DNA of 64,000 nucleotides from Skermanella rosea (GCF_016806835.2 NZ_CP086111.1:2367001-2431000); one strand, 5' to 3'. Positions 54,662 to 63,097 are shown, numbered from the stretch's first letter. Notes: generated by a model from the sequence alone, not told the origin. A program made the numbers and translations.

Positions 54662-54834
54662 CGCTTCCTCCCCTGTTCGGCGTTGGATACAGGATAGTCC
54701 GATGTCCGAGCCCGCTGGAGGCCCGGCTCAGCCGAAAACCGATCGGTCATGATCATATTGTGCCTGCCAAGGGCTACAGGCAGGGGGAAGCCGCTTGAAA
54801 AGAGGTCGCGGAAGGCTGGACCGATGCAGGGACG

Positions 54835-55245
54835 CTATTTCGCATCGCCTGTGCCGCGATGCTTCGCCGTCTTCCCGGCGACGTCGGGCGGCTGTCCCGA
54901 ATACTGCCTGCCCTCGCGCATGTCCTTGCGCTTCTTCGCGGTCGTGCGTCGATACTCCTCCTGGCTCAGGGTGTCGCGCGCCTCCTTCGGGAGGTAGCGT
55001 TCCCCGGTCTCGGTGCTCTTCCCGCCCGACCGCGTTCCCCAGTCCTCCTCGGTCCACTGGCGAAGGCTGTTGTCCTTCTTCTTGCCGCCCTCGTAGCCGC
55101 CGCCGCGCCGCTTGTACTCCTGCACGGCGAACTGGGCCTTGCGGGCCGACCACTGGCCGGCGTGACCGCCCTTCTCGCCGGCGGTCACCTCCTGCTTCAC
55201 CTTCTCCCAAAGCTCGGGGTCGGTCCGTTTCGCAGTGCTCGCCAT
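54835..55245 (-). CDS. DUF5872-type basic protein
   Basis: A 136-residue, highly charged protein: PELWEKVKQEVTAGEKGGHA, then GQWSARKAQFAVQEYKRRGG and NSLRQWTEEDWGTRSGGKS. It matches the DUF5872 family of short basic proteins of unknown function found across many bacteria. The start at 55245 follows AGGATG. Codon use matches its neighbours. Confidence 0.8.
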   Translation of the reverse strand: MASTAKRTDPELWEKVKQEVTAGEKGGHAGQWSARKAQFAVQEYKRRGGGYEGGKKKDNSLRQWTEEDWGTRSGGKSTETGERYLPKEARDTLSQEEYRRTTAKKRKDMREGRQYSGQPPDVAGKTAKHRGTGDAK

Positions 55246-55294
55246 GCCGTCATCCTGTCGTGATTGCACCGTCGCGGTGGGGTGTCCCGGGGGA

Positions 55295-55831
55295 TCACGC
55301 CTCCTCGACGCTGCAATCAAGCCTAAGGCTGCCGGCCGTGTTGGCCACTGCCGAAAGGCAGATTTCGGCCCGGGCCGGCGGAATGGCGACTCCGAACCGC
55401 GTCATGTAGCGGTCCCCGCCGGAACCCGGGACCGTCTGCGCCTCGAGACGGACGATGTTCGCGCCGTACTCCCGGAAGACCTCCGCCAGCCGGGCGATCA
55501 GCCCCAGCTGGTCGCCGCCGCTCAGCTCGATGATGTGGGTCACGAGCGTTCCGGGACCCGGCGTCGCTTCATACTCGTAGTCGGTCACCTCCACCCTGGC
55601 CTCCGCCAGTTCGGGAAGGGCGCTCAGCTCGCGCTCCAGTTCGGCGGTCCCGAGGTCGCCCGGAAGCTCGCAGACGGCGCTGAACTCGGCGCCCTGGCCC
55701 ATCGCCGCGAAAGTCGTGTCCCGCAGGTTGATGCCGAGGTCGTAGAGACGGCCGGCGATGGCGGAGACCAGGCCGACCCGGTCGGCCGCGAGTATCGAGA
55801 CCAGCGCGAGCGGTGGCTTTGCTGAGGGCAT
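55295..55831 (-). CDS. Tandem ACT-domain protein (GcvR-like)
   Basis: A 178-residue protein with two ACT domains (about 8-80 and 90-170): LAADRVGLVSAIAGRLYDLG and GGDQLGLIARLAEVFREYGA. It lacks any catalytic domain, like the glycine cleavage regulator GcvR and other ACT-only regulators. It probably senses an amino acid and acts by protein-protein contact. The start at 55831 has a GGGAG site. Confidence 0.85.
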   Translation of the reverse strand: MPSAKPPLALVSILAADRVGLVSAIAGRLYDLGINLRDTTFAAMGQGAEFSAVCELPGDLGTAELERELSALPELAEARVEVTDYEYEATPGPGTLVTHIIELSGGDQLGLIARLAEVFREYGANIVRLEAQTVPGSGGDRYMTRFGVAIPPARAEICLSAVANTAGSLRLDCSVEEA

Positions 55832-56004
55832 CTGTGACTCCCGTTTGGTATTCTTCGTGATTCTTCGCAATGAACCTATAGGTGTCCTGACGGTTCCGTC
55901 AAACGGCCGGATCGCAGGCCCGGATCGTGGCCGCAACGGCCACGCCCGCGGAGCGCCCCGCCGAGCCTCGCCGCCGGATCGAGCGCTCCGCTCCCGGACC
56001 GGAA

Positions 56005-56021
56005 ATGCTGCGCTGCAGCAT
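56005..56021. promoter_or_regulatory. Palindromic operator, copy 1 (PhaR-type motif)
   Basis: ATGCTGCGCTGCAGCAT contains CTGC-GCT-GCAG, matching the CTGC-N3-GCAG motif reported for alphaproteobacterial PhaR. A second copy follows 77 bp later. Confidence 0.55.
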
Positions 56022-56081
56022 CAGCCATATACTGGTTAACGCTCCGTTTTCACTGCGTCATTTGTTTCATCCCCCCATTCA

Positions 56082-56098
56082 ATGCTGCCATGCAGCAT
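56082..56098. promoter_or_regulatory. Palindromic operator, copy 2 (PhaR-type motif)
   Basis: ATGCTGCCATGCAGCAT repeats the first site with only the centre changed. The flanking ATGCTGC/GCAGCAT arms are identical. It lies 175 bp before the first DUF1127-type gene. Confidence 0.55.
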
Positions 56099-56272
56099 AT
56101 GCGTTGGCGAGGCTGTCGGGGCAAACATACCTTACTAAGCATCGGGCCGACCAAGAGCCACGCCCAGCCGGGGAGGGAAGACGCGCCACAAGGATGCGGC
56201 TTGCAATCTACTCCTGGCCATCGCGGGGCTCGATCGACCTCGCCGGCGCCAGTCAACGTCGGAGATCGAGTT

Positions 56273-56512
56273 ATGAACCTCTTCAAGCATATCGGCCAGA
56301 TCTGGAGCCAGTACCGCGCGTTCCGGTCCACCTATTCGGAACTGTCGCAGCTGTCCGATGCCGAACTCAAGGACATGGGCCTCTATCGCGGCGACATCGT
56401 GCGGATCGCCTACGACGCCGCCGAAACCAGCCTGACGCCCGCGAAGGCCGCCAACAGCCAGGGTGGCGAGAAGGCCGCCGGCACATTCGGCATCCTGCGT
56501 GAGAGCCACTGA
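56273..56512 (+). CDS. Small DUF1127-type protein (79 residues)
   Basis: MNLFKHIGQIWSQYRAFRST is followed by the DUF1127 core LSQLSDAELKDMGLYRGDI. DUF1127 proteins are short, Arg-rich and often RNA-binding or stress- and phosphate-responsive in alphaproteobacteria. The start at 56273 has GGAGAT upstream. It is the first gene of a three- to four-gene cluster of small proteins. Confidence 0.8.
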   Translation: MNLFKHIGQIWSQYRAFRSTYSELSQLSDAELKDMGLYRGDIVRIAYDAAETSLTPAKAANSQGGEKAAGTFGILRESH

Positions 56513-56600
56513 GCCTCACGCCGCCAAAGCCAATCGAAGAAGAGCAAGTTACGGATATCCGGGAGAGAGGCGCCGTCCGCCAGTCAAAAGGAACGGCACT

Positions 56601-56891
56601 ATGTCGAGCATGAACGTCACTCAGCACACCCACGTCGGGTTCTTCCACGCTGCCCGCCGGATGCTGGCGAATACCGTCGCCGGATGGTTCCACCGGGCCG
56701 AAGCACGCCTGGAGCAGCGTCGCCTGCAGGCCGAGCTGGACTCGCTCTCCCCCCGCGACCGCCAGGATATCGATGTCACCGGCGGCAATCTTTCCTGGGC
56801 TGCCGCCGCGCTGGAAGGCCGCCATGGCCTCCGTATCAACACCGGCGGCCTGAACAGCGTCGGGGCGCTGCGGGGCAACATCGGTAACTGA
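56601..56891 (+). CDS. Small DUF1127-like protein (96 residues)
   Basis: A 96-residue protein with an N-terminal HTHVGFFHAARRMLANTVAG and a divergent DUF1127-like core (EQRRLQAELDSLSPRDRQDI). The C-terminal end is Gly/Asn-rich. AAAGGAA precedes the ATG by eight bases. It is likely cotranscribed with the previous gene, 88 bp away. Confidence 0.65.
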   Translation: MSSMNVTQHTHVGFFHAARRMLANTVAGWFHRAEARLEQRRLQAELDSLSPRDRQDIDVTGGNLSWAAAALEGRHGLRINTGGLNSVGALRGNIGN

Positions 56892-57007
56892 AGGGCTGGA
56901 ACTTCCGGCCGCCCAGGCGGCCCAACCCGAACCGAACAAGCATTCGAACCGAAGAATCGAAGCAGGGAGAGAAGCGCTACCCGTACTGTTTTCATTGGGA
57001 GCGACTC

Positions 57008-57400
57008 ATGACCGCCTACACCACCAATTCCAACGAGATGATCCAGCCGACCATTTCCGGCTTCCTCGGCTCCAGTCCCGAGACCGCGAAGCGGCCCGAG
57101 GATCGCAGCATCTTTGCCAGGATTTCCTCGTTCCTGTACCGGTACTGGACCGTTTACCAGACAAGGGCCCAGCTGGACCGCCTCAGCGACCGTGCCTTGA
57201 GCGACATCGGCATCGACCGTGACGGCATCCCGTCGATCGCGCGCCGGCAGCAGGGAGGCACCCTGGTACGCCACTCCGATCTCAACAAGCTGCTCAACAT
57301 GACCGACGAAGATCTGGCGGACATCGGGGTCTGCCGCGGCGATCTCGAAGACTTCCAGGCCGGCCGCATCAAGTATGTCCGCCGCCGGCTGGCCGCTTGA
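57008..57400 (+). CDS. Double DUF1127 protein
   Basis: A 130-residue protein carrying two DUF1127 cores: YQTRAQLDRLSDRALSDIGI at about 50-75 and LNKLLNMTDEDLADIGVCRG at about 93-112. Tandem duplication of this domain in one chain is unusual. A GGGAG site precedes the ATG. It is followed 11 bp later by a 28-residue frame. Confidence 0.8.
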   Translation: MTAYTTNSNEMIQPTISGFLGSSPETAKRPEDRSIFARISSFLYRYWTVYQTRAQLDRLSDRALSDIGIDRDGIPSIARRQQGGTLVRHSDLNKLLNMTDEDLADIGVCRGDLEDFQAGRIKYVRRRLAA

Positions 57401-57411
57401 GGAGACACGGC

Positions 57412-57498
57412 ATGACCGGCTCCCCGCTCGAGACGGCCATCCTGCTGAGGGCCGTGTTCGGCTTGGCGATGATGAATGTCGGCCTATGGCTCGGATGA
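57412..57498 (+). CDS. Putative 28-residue single-helix membrane protein
   Basis: The frame encodes 28 residues, MTGSPLETAILLRAVFGLAM then MNVGLWLG. A GAGGAGA ribosome site overlaps the end of the preceding gene, and a strong terminator follows immediately. The hydrophobic stretch could cross the membrane once. Short length keeps it tentative. Confidence 0.5.
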   Translation: MTGSPLETAILLRAVFGLAMMNVGLWLG

Positions 57499-57518
57499 GT
57501 CCCGGGAAGACCCGGAAA

Positions 57519-57551
57519 GGGGAGTGCCGCAACGCTGGCGCTCCCCTTTTT
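57519..57551 (+). terminator. Terminator of the small-protein cluster
   Basis: GGGGAGTGCC pairs with GGCGCTCCCC (one G-U pair) around GCAACGCT, followed by TTTTT. This is a classical Rho-independent terminator. Confidence 0.9.
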
Positions 57552-57564
57552 CGTTGACCGGGCC

Positions 57565-57882
57565 TTACTGGCTCCTCGCCGCCCGCCGGCGGCGCCACTC
57601 CACCCAGCGGCGTTCCAGGCGGATCATCGCGCTGCTGGTCGGGCGCTTCAGGACGGGTATGTCCTGGGCCAGCAGCAGCAGGCCCAGGGGCAGCATCCAG
57701 ATCCCGAGGATCGGCAGGAAGCTGAAGAGGCCGCCGATCACCAGCAGCACTCCCACGGGAATCCTCACCCAAGTGGACCGGGGATCGCGCAGCCAGCGCA
57801 GGACGCGCGCGGCAGTCGCAGGCAGTTGCCGCTCCAGTCGCTCGAAACGGCGATCGAGCCTGCGGTCGTCGATGTGTGTCAT
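57565..57882 (-). CDS. Small membrane protein (PGPGW-like)
   Basis: A 105-residue protein with a basic N-terminus (RRLDRRFERLERQLP), one long or two short membrane helices at about 38-72 (WVRIPVGVLLVIGGLFSFLP, then ILGIWMLPLGLLLLAQDIP) and a basic tail. It resembles the PGPGW-type transmembrane proteins often misnamed as tryptophan synthase subunits. Function unknown. Confidence 0.75.
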   Translation of the reverse strand: MTHIDDRRLDRRFERLERQLPATAARVLRWLRDPRSTWVRIPVGVLLVIGGLFSFLPILGIWMLPLGLLLLAQDIPVLKRPTSSAMIRLERRWVEWRRRRAARSQ

Positions 57883-58028
57883 GGCCTCAATCTAAGGTCC
57901 CATATGGGATAATCAAAGGCTGTATCGTTGCCGGACGCGGGGGACGCCCGGCAAAAAGAAATTTTCCCGGATGGTGGAAGCTCCGGGAATAAATCGGCCG
58001 GCCGCGCGAATATGTGCGGAACGAGAAG

Positions 58029-58556
58029 ATGGCCATGCACCCGCTGCTCAAAGACCATATCCTGCCGCTCCGCCGATACGCCCTGGCGCTGACCGGCAAC
58101 AGCGACCAGTCCGACGATCTGGTCCAGGAAACCCTTGCGCGCGCGATCGAGGGCGCCGGATCGTGGGATCCGCGCCGGGATCTGCGCAAGTGGCTGTTCG
58201 GCATCATGCACAATACGCATGTTTCGGCCGTCCGGCGGCGCGTGCTCGAGGGCGAGGTCGCCGGCCAGATCGCGTCCCTCGCGTCGGAGGCCGTCCCGGC
58301 ATCCCAGTTCACCCAGGTCCATTTCAGCGAGACCATCGCGTCGTTGATGCGCCTGCCGGACGACCAGCGCGAGGTGATGGTGCTGATCGCCGTCGAAAAC
58401 TTCAGTTACAAGGATGCGGCGGAGCTGCTGGACATTCCGGTCGGCACCGTGATGTCGCGGCTGGCCCGTGCCCGCGAGGCCCTGCGAGGCAGCCCCGCGA
58501 CGTCCCCCTCCGACGCGCCGGCCGCGAACAGACCCGCCCTGCGCCTGGTGAGGTGA
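58029..58556 (+). CDS. ECF-family RNA polymerase sigma factor
   Basis: A 175-residue sigma factor. Region 2 includes LLKDHILPLRRYALALTGNS and DDLVQETLARAIEG; region 4 has LPDDQREVMVLIAVENFSYK followed by an HTH (LDIPVGTVMSRLARAREAL). It directs RNA polymerase to specific promoters. The next gene, 3 bp away, is its anti-sigma factor. Starts at 58014 (GTG), 58029 or 58035 are possible. Confidence 0.92.
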   Translation: MAMHPLLKDHILPLRRYALALTGNSDQSDDLVQETLARAIEGAGSWDPRRDLRKWLFGIMHNTHVSAVRRRVLEGEVAGQIASLASEAVPASQFTQVHFSETIASLMRLPDDQREVMVLIAVENFSYKDAAELLDIPVGTVMSRLARAREALRGSPATSPSDAPAANRPALRLVR

Positions 58557-58559
58557 GCC

Positions 58560-59330
58560 ATGACCGAACCGATCTCCGAATTCGACCTGATGGCCTATGT
58601 CGACGACCAGCTCGACGCGGGGCGCCGCATCGAGGTCGAGGAATACCTGTCGCGGCATCCCCATCTCGCCGCGCAGGTCATGGACGACCTGTGCCGACGC
58701 GATGAATTGCGGCTGGCCCTGACCGAAGCCGCGACCGTCACCGGCGTGGACCGGGCGATCCTTCCCGCCGAGCGCCTCGGCCGCCGTCTGTCCCTGCGCA
58801 AGGTGCTCCATCGCAGCCGTCGCGCCATCGCCGCGTCATTTTTGCTCGCCACGGGCTGGCTCGCCCACGCGACCTTCGGCGGCTTCGGCGCGGACCCCGC
58901 GTCGGCGGCGCACATCATGCCCGTCTACGCCGACGAGGCGGTGGAAGCCCACCGGACGATCCTGGTGGAGGAGCGCAACGCCCTTTTCACCCGAACCGCC
59001 GCGGCACCGGAGCGGATCGCGGACCTTGCCACGGGCGGCAATCCGGCGATTCCGCTGCCGCACCTTCCCAGGACCTTCACGCCGGTCGCCTCGCACCTCG
59101 TCCCCTGGGACCACGGCAATGCGGTCCAGGTTCTGTTCCATAACCCGTCCGGGGATTCGCTGACCCTCTTCGCGGTCGAGACCGACAGCTTCAGCATCGA
59201 GCAGCCTTATGCCGAGGAGGTCGACGGCGTGACCATCGCCTATTGGCAGTCGGGGTGGTTCGCCTATGTGCTGGGCGGTTCGGGGGACCGGGACGACCTG
59301 CTGACGCTGGCCGTCCGGATCAGCCGGTGA
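58560..59330 (+). CDS. Transmembrane anti-sigma factor
   Basis: A 256-residue protein. The N-terminal zinc-less anti-sigma domain (EFDLMAYVDDQLDAGRRIEV) is followed by one membrane helix near residues 88-108 (IAASFLLATGWLAHATFGGF) and a periplasmic domain (residues 110-256) with DSLTLFAVETDSFSIEQPY. It should hold the ECF factor inactive until an envelope signal arrives. The zinc-binding HxxxCxxC motif is absent. Confidence 0.88.
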   Translation: MTEPISEFDLMAYVDDQLDAGRRIEVEEYLSRHPHLAAQVMDDLCRRDELRLALTEAATVTGVDRAILPAERLGRRLSLRKVLHRSRRAIAASFLLATGWLAHATFGGFGADPASAAHIMPVYADEAVEAHRTILVEERNALFTRTAAAPERIADLATGGNPAIPLPHLPRTFTPVASHLVPWDHGNAVQVLFHNPSGDSLTLFAVETDSFSIEQPYAEEVDGVTIAYWQSGWFAYVLGGSGDRDDLLTLAVRISR

Positions 59331-59391
59331 TTTAGGGCCTGTGACCAAGCATCGATCAACCTGTTGAGACAACCAGGATCAGGGAGCAACC

Positions 59392-60129
59392 ATGTTCAAC
59401 CAGTATCCAAACCGGCAGCCGCCCAACCAACCGGGCGCGTTCGGCCGTGCCGTCGACCAGGGCGCCTTCGACGAGGGCCTGCGCAAGCATATGCTGCGGG
59501 TCTACAATTTCATGGTGCTCGGTCTGGCCATCACCGGCCTGATCGCCGCCTTCGTCGCGAGCACGCCTGCGCTCTACGTGCCGATCTTCACCACGCCGCT
59601 GAAATGGGTGGTGATGCTGGCCCCGCTCGCCTTCATCTTCGTGCTGTCCTGGCGCTTCGACCGGATGTCCTCGTCGGCGCTCCAGATGACGTTCTGGGCG
59701 TTCTGCGCCGTCATGGGCGTATCGATGGCGTCGATCTTCCTGGTCTTCACCGGGGCCAGCGTCGCCCGCGTCTTCTTCATCACCTCCGCGATGTTCGCGG
59801 CGACCAGCCTGTGGGGCTACACGACCAAGACCGACCTGTCCAGGATGGGCTCGTTCCTCATCATGGGTCTGATCGGCATCGTGATCGCCAGCATCGTCAA
59901 CATCTTCCTGGGGTCGAGCGCGCTGCAGTTCGCCATTTCGGTGATCGGCGTCGTGGTCTTCACCGGCCTGACCGCCTATGACACCCAGAACATCAAGGAG
60001 AGCTACGCCGAGCATTACGGCCATGACACCAACACCAAGCTGGCCGTGATGGGCGCCCTCAGCCTTTACCTGAACTTCATCAACCTCTTCCAGATGCTGC
60101 TCCAGCTCACCGGGCAGCGCGAGGAGTAA
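59392..60129 (+). CDS. Bax inhibitor-1 (YccA/YbhL) family membrane protein
   Basis: A 245-residue protein with seven predicted helices and the family end motif FTGLTAYDTQNIKESYAEHY, containing the Asp residues that gate calcium flux in bacterial BI-1. E. coli relatives interact with FtsH. It stands alone between the sigma operon and a DUF2076 gene. Confidence 0.92.
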   Translation: MFNQYPNRQPPNQPGAFGRAVDQGAFDEGLRKHMLRVYNFMVLGLAITGLIAAFVASTPALYVPIFTTPLKWVVMLAPLAFIFVLSWRFDRMSSSALQMTFWAFCAVMGVSMASIFLVFTGASVARVFFITSAMFAATSLWGYTTKTDLSRMGSFLIMGLIGIVIASIVNIFLGSSALQFAISVIGVVVFTGLTAYDTQNIKESYAEHYGHDTNTKLAVMGALSLYLNFINLFQMLLQLTGQREE

Positions 60130-60194
60130 GCGGGCGGAAGCCTTGTCCTTCGCCCCATCGCCATCAGACCCATAACAATCTCAGCGGGACAACC

Positions 60195-60791
60195 ATGGAC
60201 CAGAACGAACGCCAGATCATCGAGGAACTCTTCGGCAAGCTGCGCCAGGCCGAGGCCCAGTCCGGGCCGCGCGACGGCCAGGCGGAGAGCTTCATCCGCG
60301 AGCAGGTGACCCGGCAGCCGGCGGCCCCTTACCTGATGGCGCAAGCGATCGTCATCCAGGAGCAGGCCCTGGCAGCTTCCCAGGCCCGCATCCAGGAGCT
60401 GGAGCAGGAACTGCAGTCGCGCCCCGCGTCGGGCGGCGGCGGGCTCTTCGGCAGCCTGTTCGGCGGCGGTTCGCAGCAGCGCCAGCCGGCGCCGCCGTCC
60501 AACTCGCCGTGGGGAAGCCAGCGGCAGGCGGTCCCTCCCGGTGACCCGCGGGTGGCGGCCTATGCCAACCCGCAGTACCAGCAGCGCCAGGGCGGCGGCT
60601 TCATGGCGGGCGCCATGCAGACGGCCATGGGCGTCGCCGGCGGCATGCTGATCGGCAACGCGCTCGGCAGCATGTTCTCGTCGGGCGAGGCGATGGCGGA
60701 GGACGCCGTCGGCGCGGTCGAGGAGCAGGTTCCGGAAGACTTTGCTGCCGACGACGGCGGCGATTTCTTCGGGGGCGACGAGGAGCTCTGA
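60195..60791 (+). CDS. DUF2076 protein
   Basis: A 198-residue protein of the DUF2076 family. The helical N-terminal part (MDQNERQIIEELFGKLRQAE, then LMAQAIVIQEQALAASQARI) is followed by Gly/Gln/Pro-rich linkers, a glycine-zipper-like helix (GFMAGAMQTAMGVAGGMLIG) and an acidic tail (EDFAADDGGDFFGGDEEL). It is a periplasmic ligand-binding protein by family name; evidence here is sequence pattern only. A strong hairpin follows. Confidence 0.82.
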   Translation: MDQNERQIIEELFGKLRQAEAQSGPRDGQAESFIREQVTRQPAAPYLMAQAIVIQEQALAASQARIQELEQELQSRPASGGGGLFGSLFGGGSQQRQPAPPSNSPWGSQRQAVPPGDPRVAAYANPQYQQRQGGGFMAGAMQTAMGVAGGMLIGNALGSMFSSGEAMAEDAVGAVEEQVPEDFAADDGGDFFGGDEEL

Positions 60792-60828
60792 CCCTTCCCC
60801 CCTCGTCGGGGCTGAGGCAATGTGATCA

Positions 60829-60861
60829 CCGGGGGCGCGGGCATCCTGTCCGCGCCCCCGG
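60829..60861. terminator. Terminator-like hairpin after the DUF2076 gene
   Basis: CCGGGGGCGCGG pairs perfectly with CCGCGCCCCCGG around a nine-base loop. No T-run follows, so it may be Rho-assisted or a boundary before the two-component genes. Confidence 0.65.
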
Positions 60862-60915
60862 ACCGTATTGCGGGCCGGCTTCCGCCAGCGGTCCGGTGCC
60901 TCGGGAGATCCCACC

Positions 60916-62313
60916 GTGTCGTTCAAGTTCCGCTTCGTCCTGCTGTTCTCCTCCGTGCTTGCCTTGGCGGTGCTGGTCGCCGGCGTCGCGGTCGTGGTCA
61001 ACGCCCGGACCGCGGTCGAGACCGAAGTGGAAGCGGGAATGGAACTGGCGACGACGCTGGTGATCCGGACGTTGGCGGGAGCACCCGATCCCAGATCGGC
61101 GGCGGACGCCATCAGTTCCGCGCTGGCGATGCTTCCGCTCAGGCATGTCCGGATCGCGATCGCCGCCGACGGAGCCGCGACCGCCCTGCCGGCGCTCGTG
61201 GCTACCCGGGTTCCGGACTGGTTCTACCGTCTGATCGGTCCCGACCATCGTCAGCAGGAGATCAGGATGCGCCTGTCCGACGGCGCGCCCGCGCGCGTCC
61301 TCGTCGTCGCGGCGCCGGAGGACGAGATCGCCGAGGTCTGGGCCGACCTGTCCAACCTGGCGCTGATCCTGGCGGCGGTGTCGGCCGCGGCGATCATCCT
61401 TTCCTGGATCGCCATAGACAGGGCCTTGCGGCCGCTGACGCAGCTGTCCGGCGCCCTGGAGCGTCTGGGGCGCCACGAGTACCAGGTTCGCCTGGAGCCG
61501 ATCCGTGTCCACGAGCTCCGGCGCATCGGAGACACGATCAATACCCTGGCACAGGAACTGCGCCGGGCGGAGGACAGGAACCGCGAACTCGGCCGCAAGC
61601 TGATCGAGGTGCAGGAAGCGGAGCGGCGCCAGATCGCGGGCGAGATCCACGACGAACTGGGGCCATGCCTTTTCGGCATCCGGGTCGAGACCCGGTCGCT
61701 GGCGCAGGTCGCGCGGACGCTGCCCGACGGTCCCGGCAGCGCCGTCACGGAAAGGTGCGACGCCGTGCTGGAACTCGCCGATACGGTTCAGCGCATGAGC
61801 CGGCGTCTGCTCGACCGGTTGCGGCCCATGGCACTGGAGCATCTGCCGCTCTCGTCCGTGCTCGCCGAGACTGTCAAGCGCTGGCACGTCAACATGCCGG
61901 GTATCGACTGGCGCCTTCGCCTGCCAGCCGACGTTGCCCGCACCATCGACCGACTTGACGACACCGCCTCGGTGACCCTCTATCGGGTCGTCCAGGAGAG
62001 CCTGATGAACGCGGCCCGACACGCCGGAGCCACCCGGGTGGAGGTCGAGATCGGTTGCGCGCCGGAACCGGACGCCGGTGCCGCGGTCGGGTTCAGCGTT
62101 CAGGACGATGGCCGGGGGATCGCTTCCGACGGCCGGGCCGGGATCGGCATTCACGCGATGTCCGACCAAGTGAGGGCGCTGGGCGGTTCCATCGCCATCC
62201 TGTCGCCACCCGGGGGCGGCGTAACGGTCCAGGGAAGGATCCCGTTCGTCCCGGGCTGCGACCCGGCGTCAGAGGAGATAGAGGATGACAGCAGCGCCCG
62301 CCGCAACGCCTGA
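60916..62313 (+). CDS. Sensor histidine kinase (NarX/UhpB type)
   Basis: A 465-residue kinase. Membrane segments near 6-28 and about 150-175 flank a periplasmic domain, followed by HAMP, then HisKA_3 with the phospho-His in RRQIAGEIHDELGPCLFG and a HATPase_c domain with NAARHAGATRV and DDGRGIASDGRAGIGI. The GTG start at 60916 (VSFKFRFVLLFSSVL) has a GGGAG site; TTG at 60868 is unlikely. It overlaps the regulator gene by 29 bp. Beside a PQQ-associated propeller, it may sense an alcohol or aldehyde, as FlhS-type kinases do. Confidence 0.9.
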   Translation: MSFKFRFVLLFSSVLALAVLVAGVAVVVNARTAVETEVEAGMELATTLVIRTLAGAPDPRSAADAISSALAMLPLRHVRIAIAADGAATALPALVATRVPDWFYRLIGPDHRQQEIRMRLSDGAPARVLVVAAPEDEIAEVWADLSNLALILAAVSAAAIILSWIAIDRALRPLTQLSGALERLGRHEYQVRLEPIRVHELRRIGDTINTLAQELRRAEDRNRELGRKLIEVQEAERRQIAGEIHDELGPCLFGIRVETRSLAQVARTLPDGPGSAVTERCDAVLELADTVQRMSRRLLDRLRPMALEHLPLSSVLAETVKRWHVNMPGIDWRLRLPADVARTIDRLDDTASVTLYRVVQESLMNAARHAGATRVEVEIGCAPEPDAGAAVGFSVQDDGRGIASDGRAGIGIHAMSDQVRALGGSIAILSPPGGGVTVQGRIPFVPGCDPASEEIEDDSSARRNA

Positions 62314-62935
62314 GAGATTGCTGCTGGTGGACGACCATCCCGTGGTCCGGACCGGCTGCCGCCGGCTTCTGGCGTCCGCCGGTCCCTACGAGATCATGGA
62401 AGCCGATAACGGAAGCCGGGCGCTGGAACTCTGCGAGGGCGAGCCGCCCGACGCGGTCGTCCTCGACCTGGGGCTGCCGGACATGGGCGGACTGGAGTTG
62501 TTGGACCGGTTGCGCCGGGCAGTTCCCGATATCCGCGTCCTGGTCTTCAGCATGCATGACGACCCCGTATTCGCGGCGCGCGCGCTGGAGGCGGGGGCCC
62601 GTGGCTACGTCACCAAGAACGACGCCCCCGAGGAACTGGTCGCCGCGGTCGAGACGGTGCTGGCCGGCGGCATCTATCTGAGCCGCGACATGGCGCGGGA
62701 GGTCGCCGTGATGAACTTCGCACCGAACCGCAGCTCCTTGCAGGGATTGACGGCCCGGGAACTCCGCGTCCTTGCGGAACTGGGGCAGGGAAGTGCCATA
62801 GCCGACATCGCCGATCGCCTGGGCGTCAGCTACAAGACGGTCAGCAATACCTGCACCGCCATCAAGACCAAGCTTGGCGCCCGCAGCGTAAGGGATCTGA
62901 TTCGCATCGCCGTCGAGCATCGCGTGACGCCCTGA
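62285..62935 (+). CDS. NarL/FixJ-type response regulator
   Basis: A 216-residue regulator. The receiver has acidic residues LLVDDHPVV, phospho-acceptor Asp in VVLDLGLPDMGG and Lys in YVTKNDAPEE; the HTH follows from LTARELRVLAELGQGSAIAD with YKTVSNTCTAIKTKLGARS. It is encoded inside the 3' end of the kinase gene and 162 bp before the propeller gene, which it may control. Confidence 0.93.
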   Translation: MTAAPAATPERLLLVDDHPVVRTGCRRLLASAGPYEIMEADNGSRALELCEGEPPDAVVLDLGLPDMGGLELLDRLRRAVPDIRVLVFSMHDDPVFAARALEAGARGYVTKNDAPEELVAAVETVLAGGIYLSRDMAREVAVMNFAPNRSSLQGLTARELRVLAELGQGSAIADIADRLGVSYKTVSNTCTAIKTKLGARSVRDLIRIAVEHRVTP

Positions 62936-63003
62936 CCCGGGTCCCGAAGGGACAACCGGGAAATTTCGGCAAGTTCGCCCGGGAAGAAGAGGAAATCCGG
63001 GAG

Positions 63004-63031
63004 TTCCGAAACAAGAATACAGATTGTTCGA
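63004..63031. promoter_or_regulatory. Imperfect dyad upstream of the beta-propeller gene
   Basis: TTCCGAAACAA and TTGTTCGAA form an imperfect inverted repeat in the spacer between the response-regulator gene and the propeller gene. LuxR-type regulators bind such dyads, but no binding data can be inferred here. The surrounding 80 bp are AT-rich. Confidence 0.35.
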
Positions 63032-63097
63032 AAAGAAAACTGTTGCGCAGTATCACATGTCTTATGAAACTATGCCCGGAAAAGAAGAGCGATAAAC

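Larger units (their letters stand above)
55832..56272. other. 441-bp intergenic region upstream of the small-protein cluster
   Basis: No gene is supported. It holds two nearly identical palindromes (annotated separately) and an AT-richer patch between them (ATATACTGGTTAACGCTCCG). The unusually long leader before the first small protein suggests regulation. Confidence 0.5.

Noticed and set aside
62939-62962. Terminator after the response-regulator gene
   Set aside because: GTCCC-GAA-GGGAC is only a five-pair stem with a bulged extension and no T-run.
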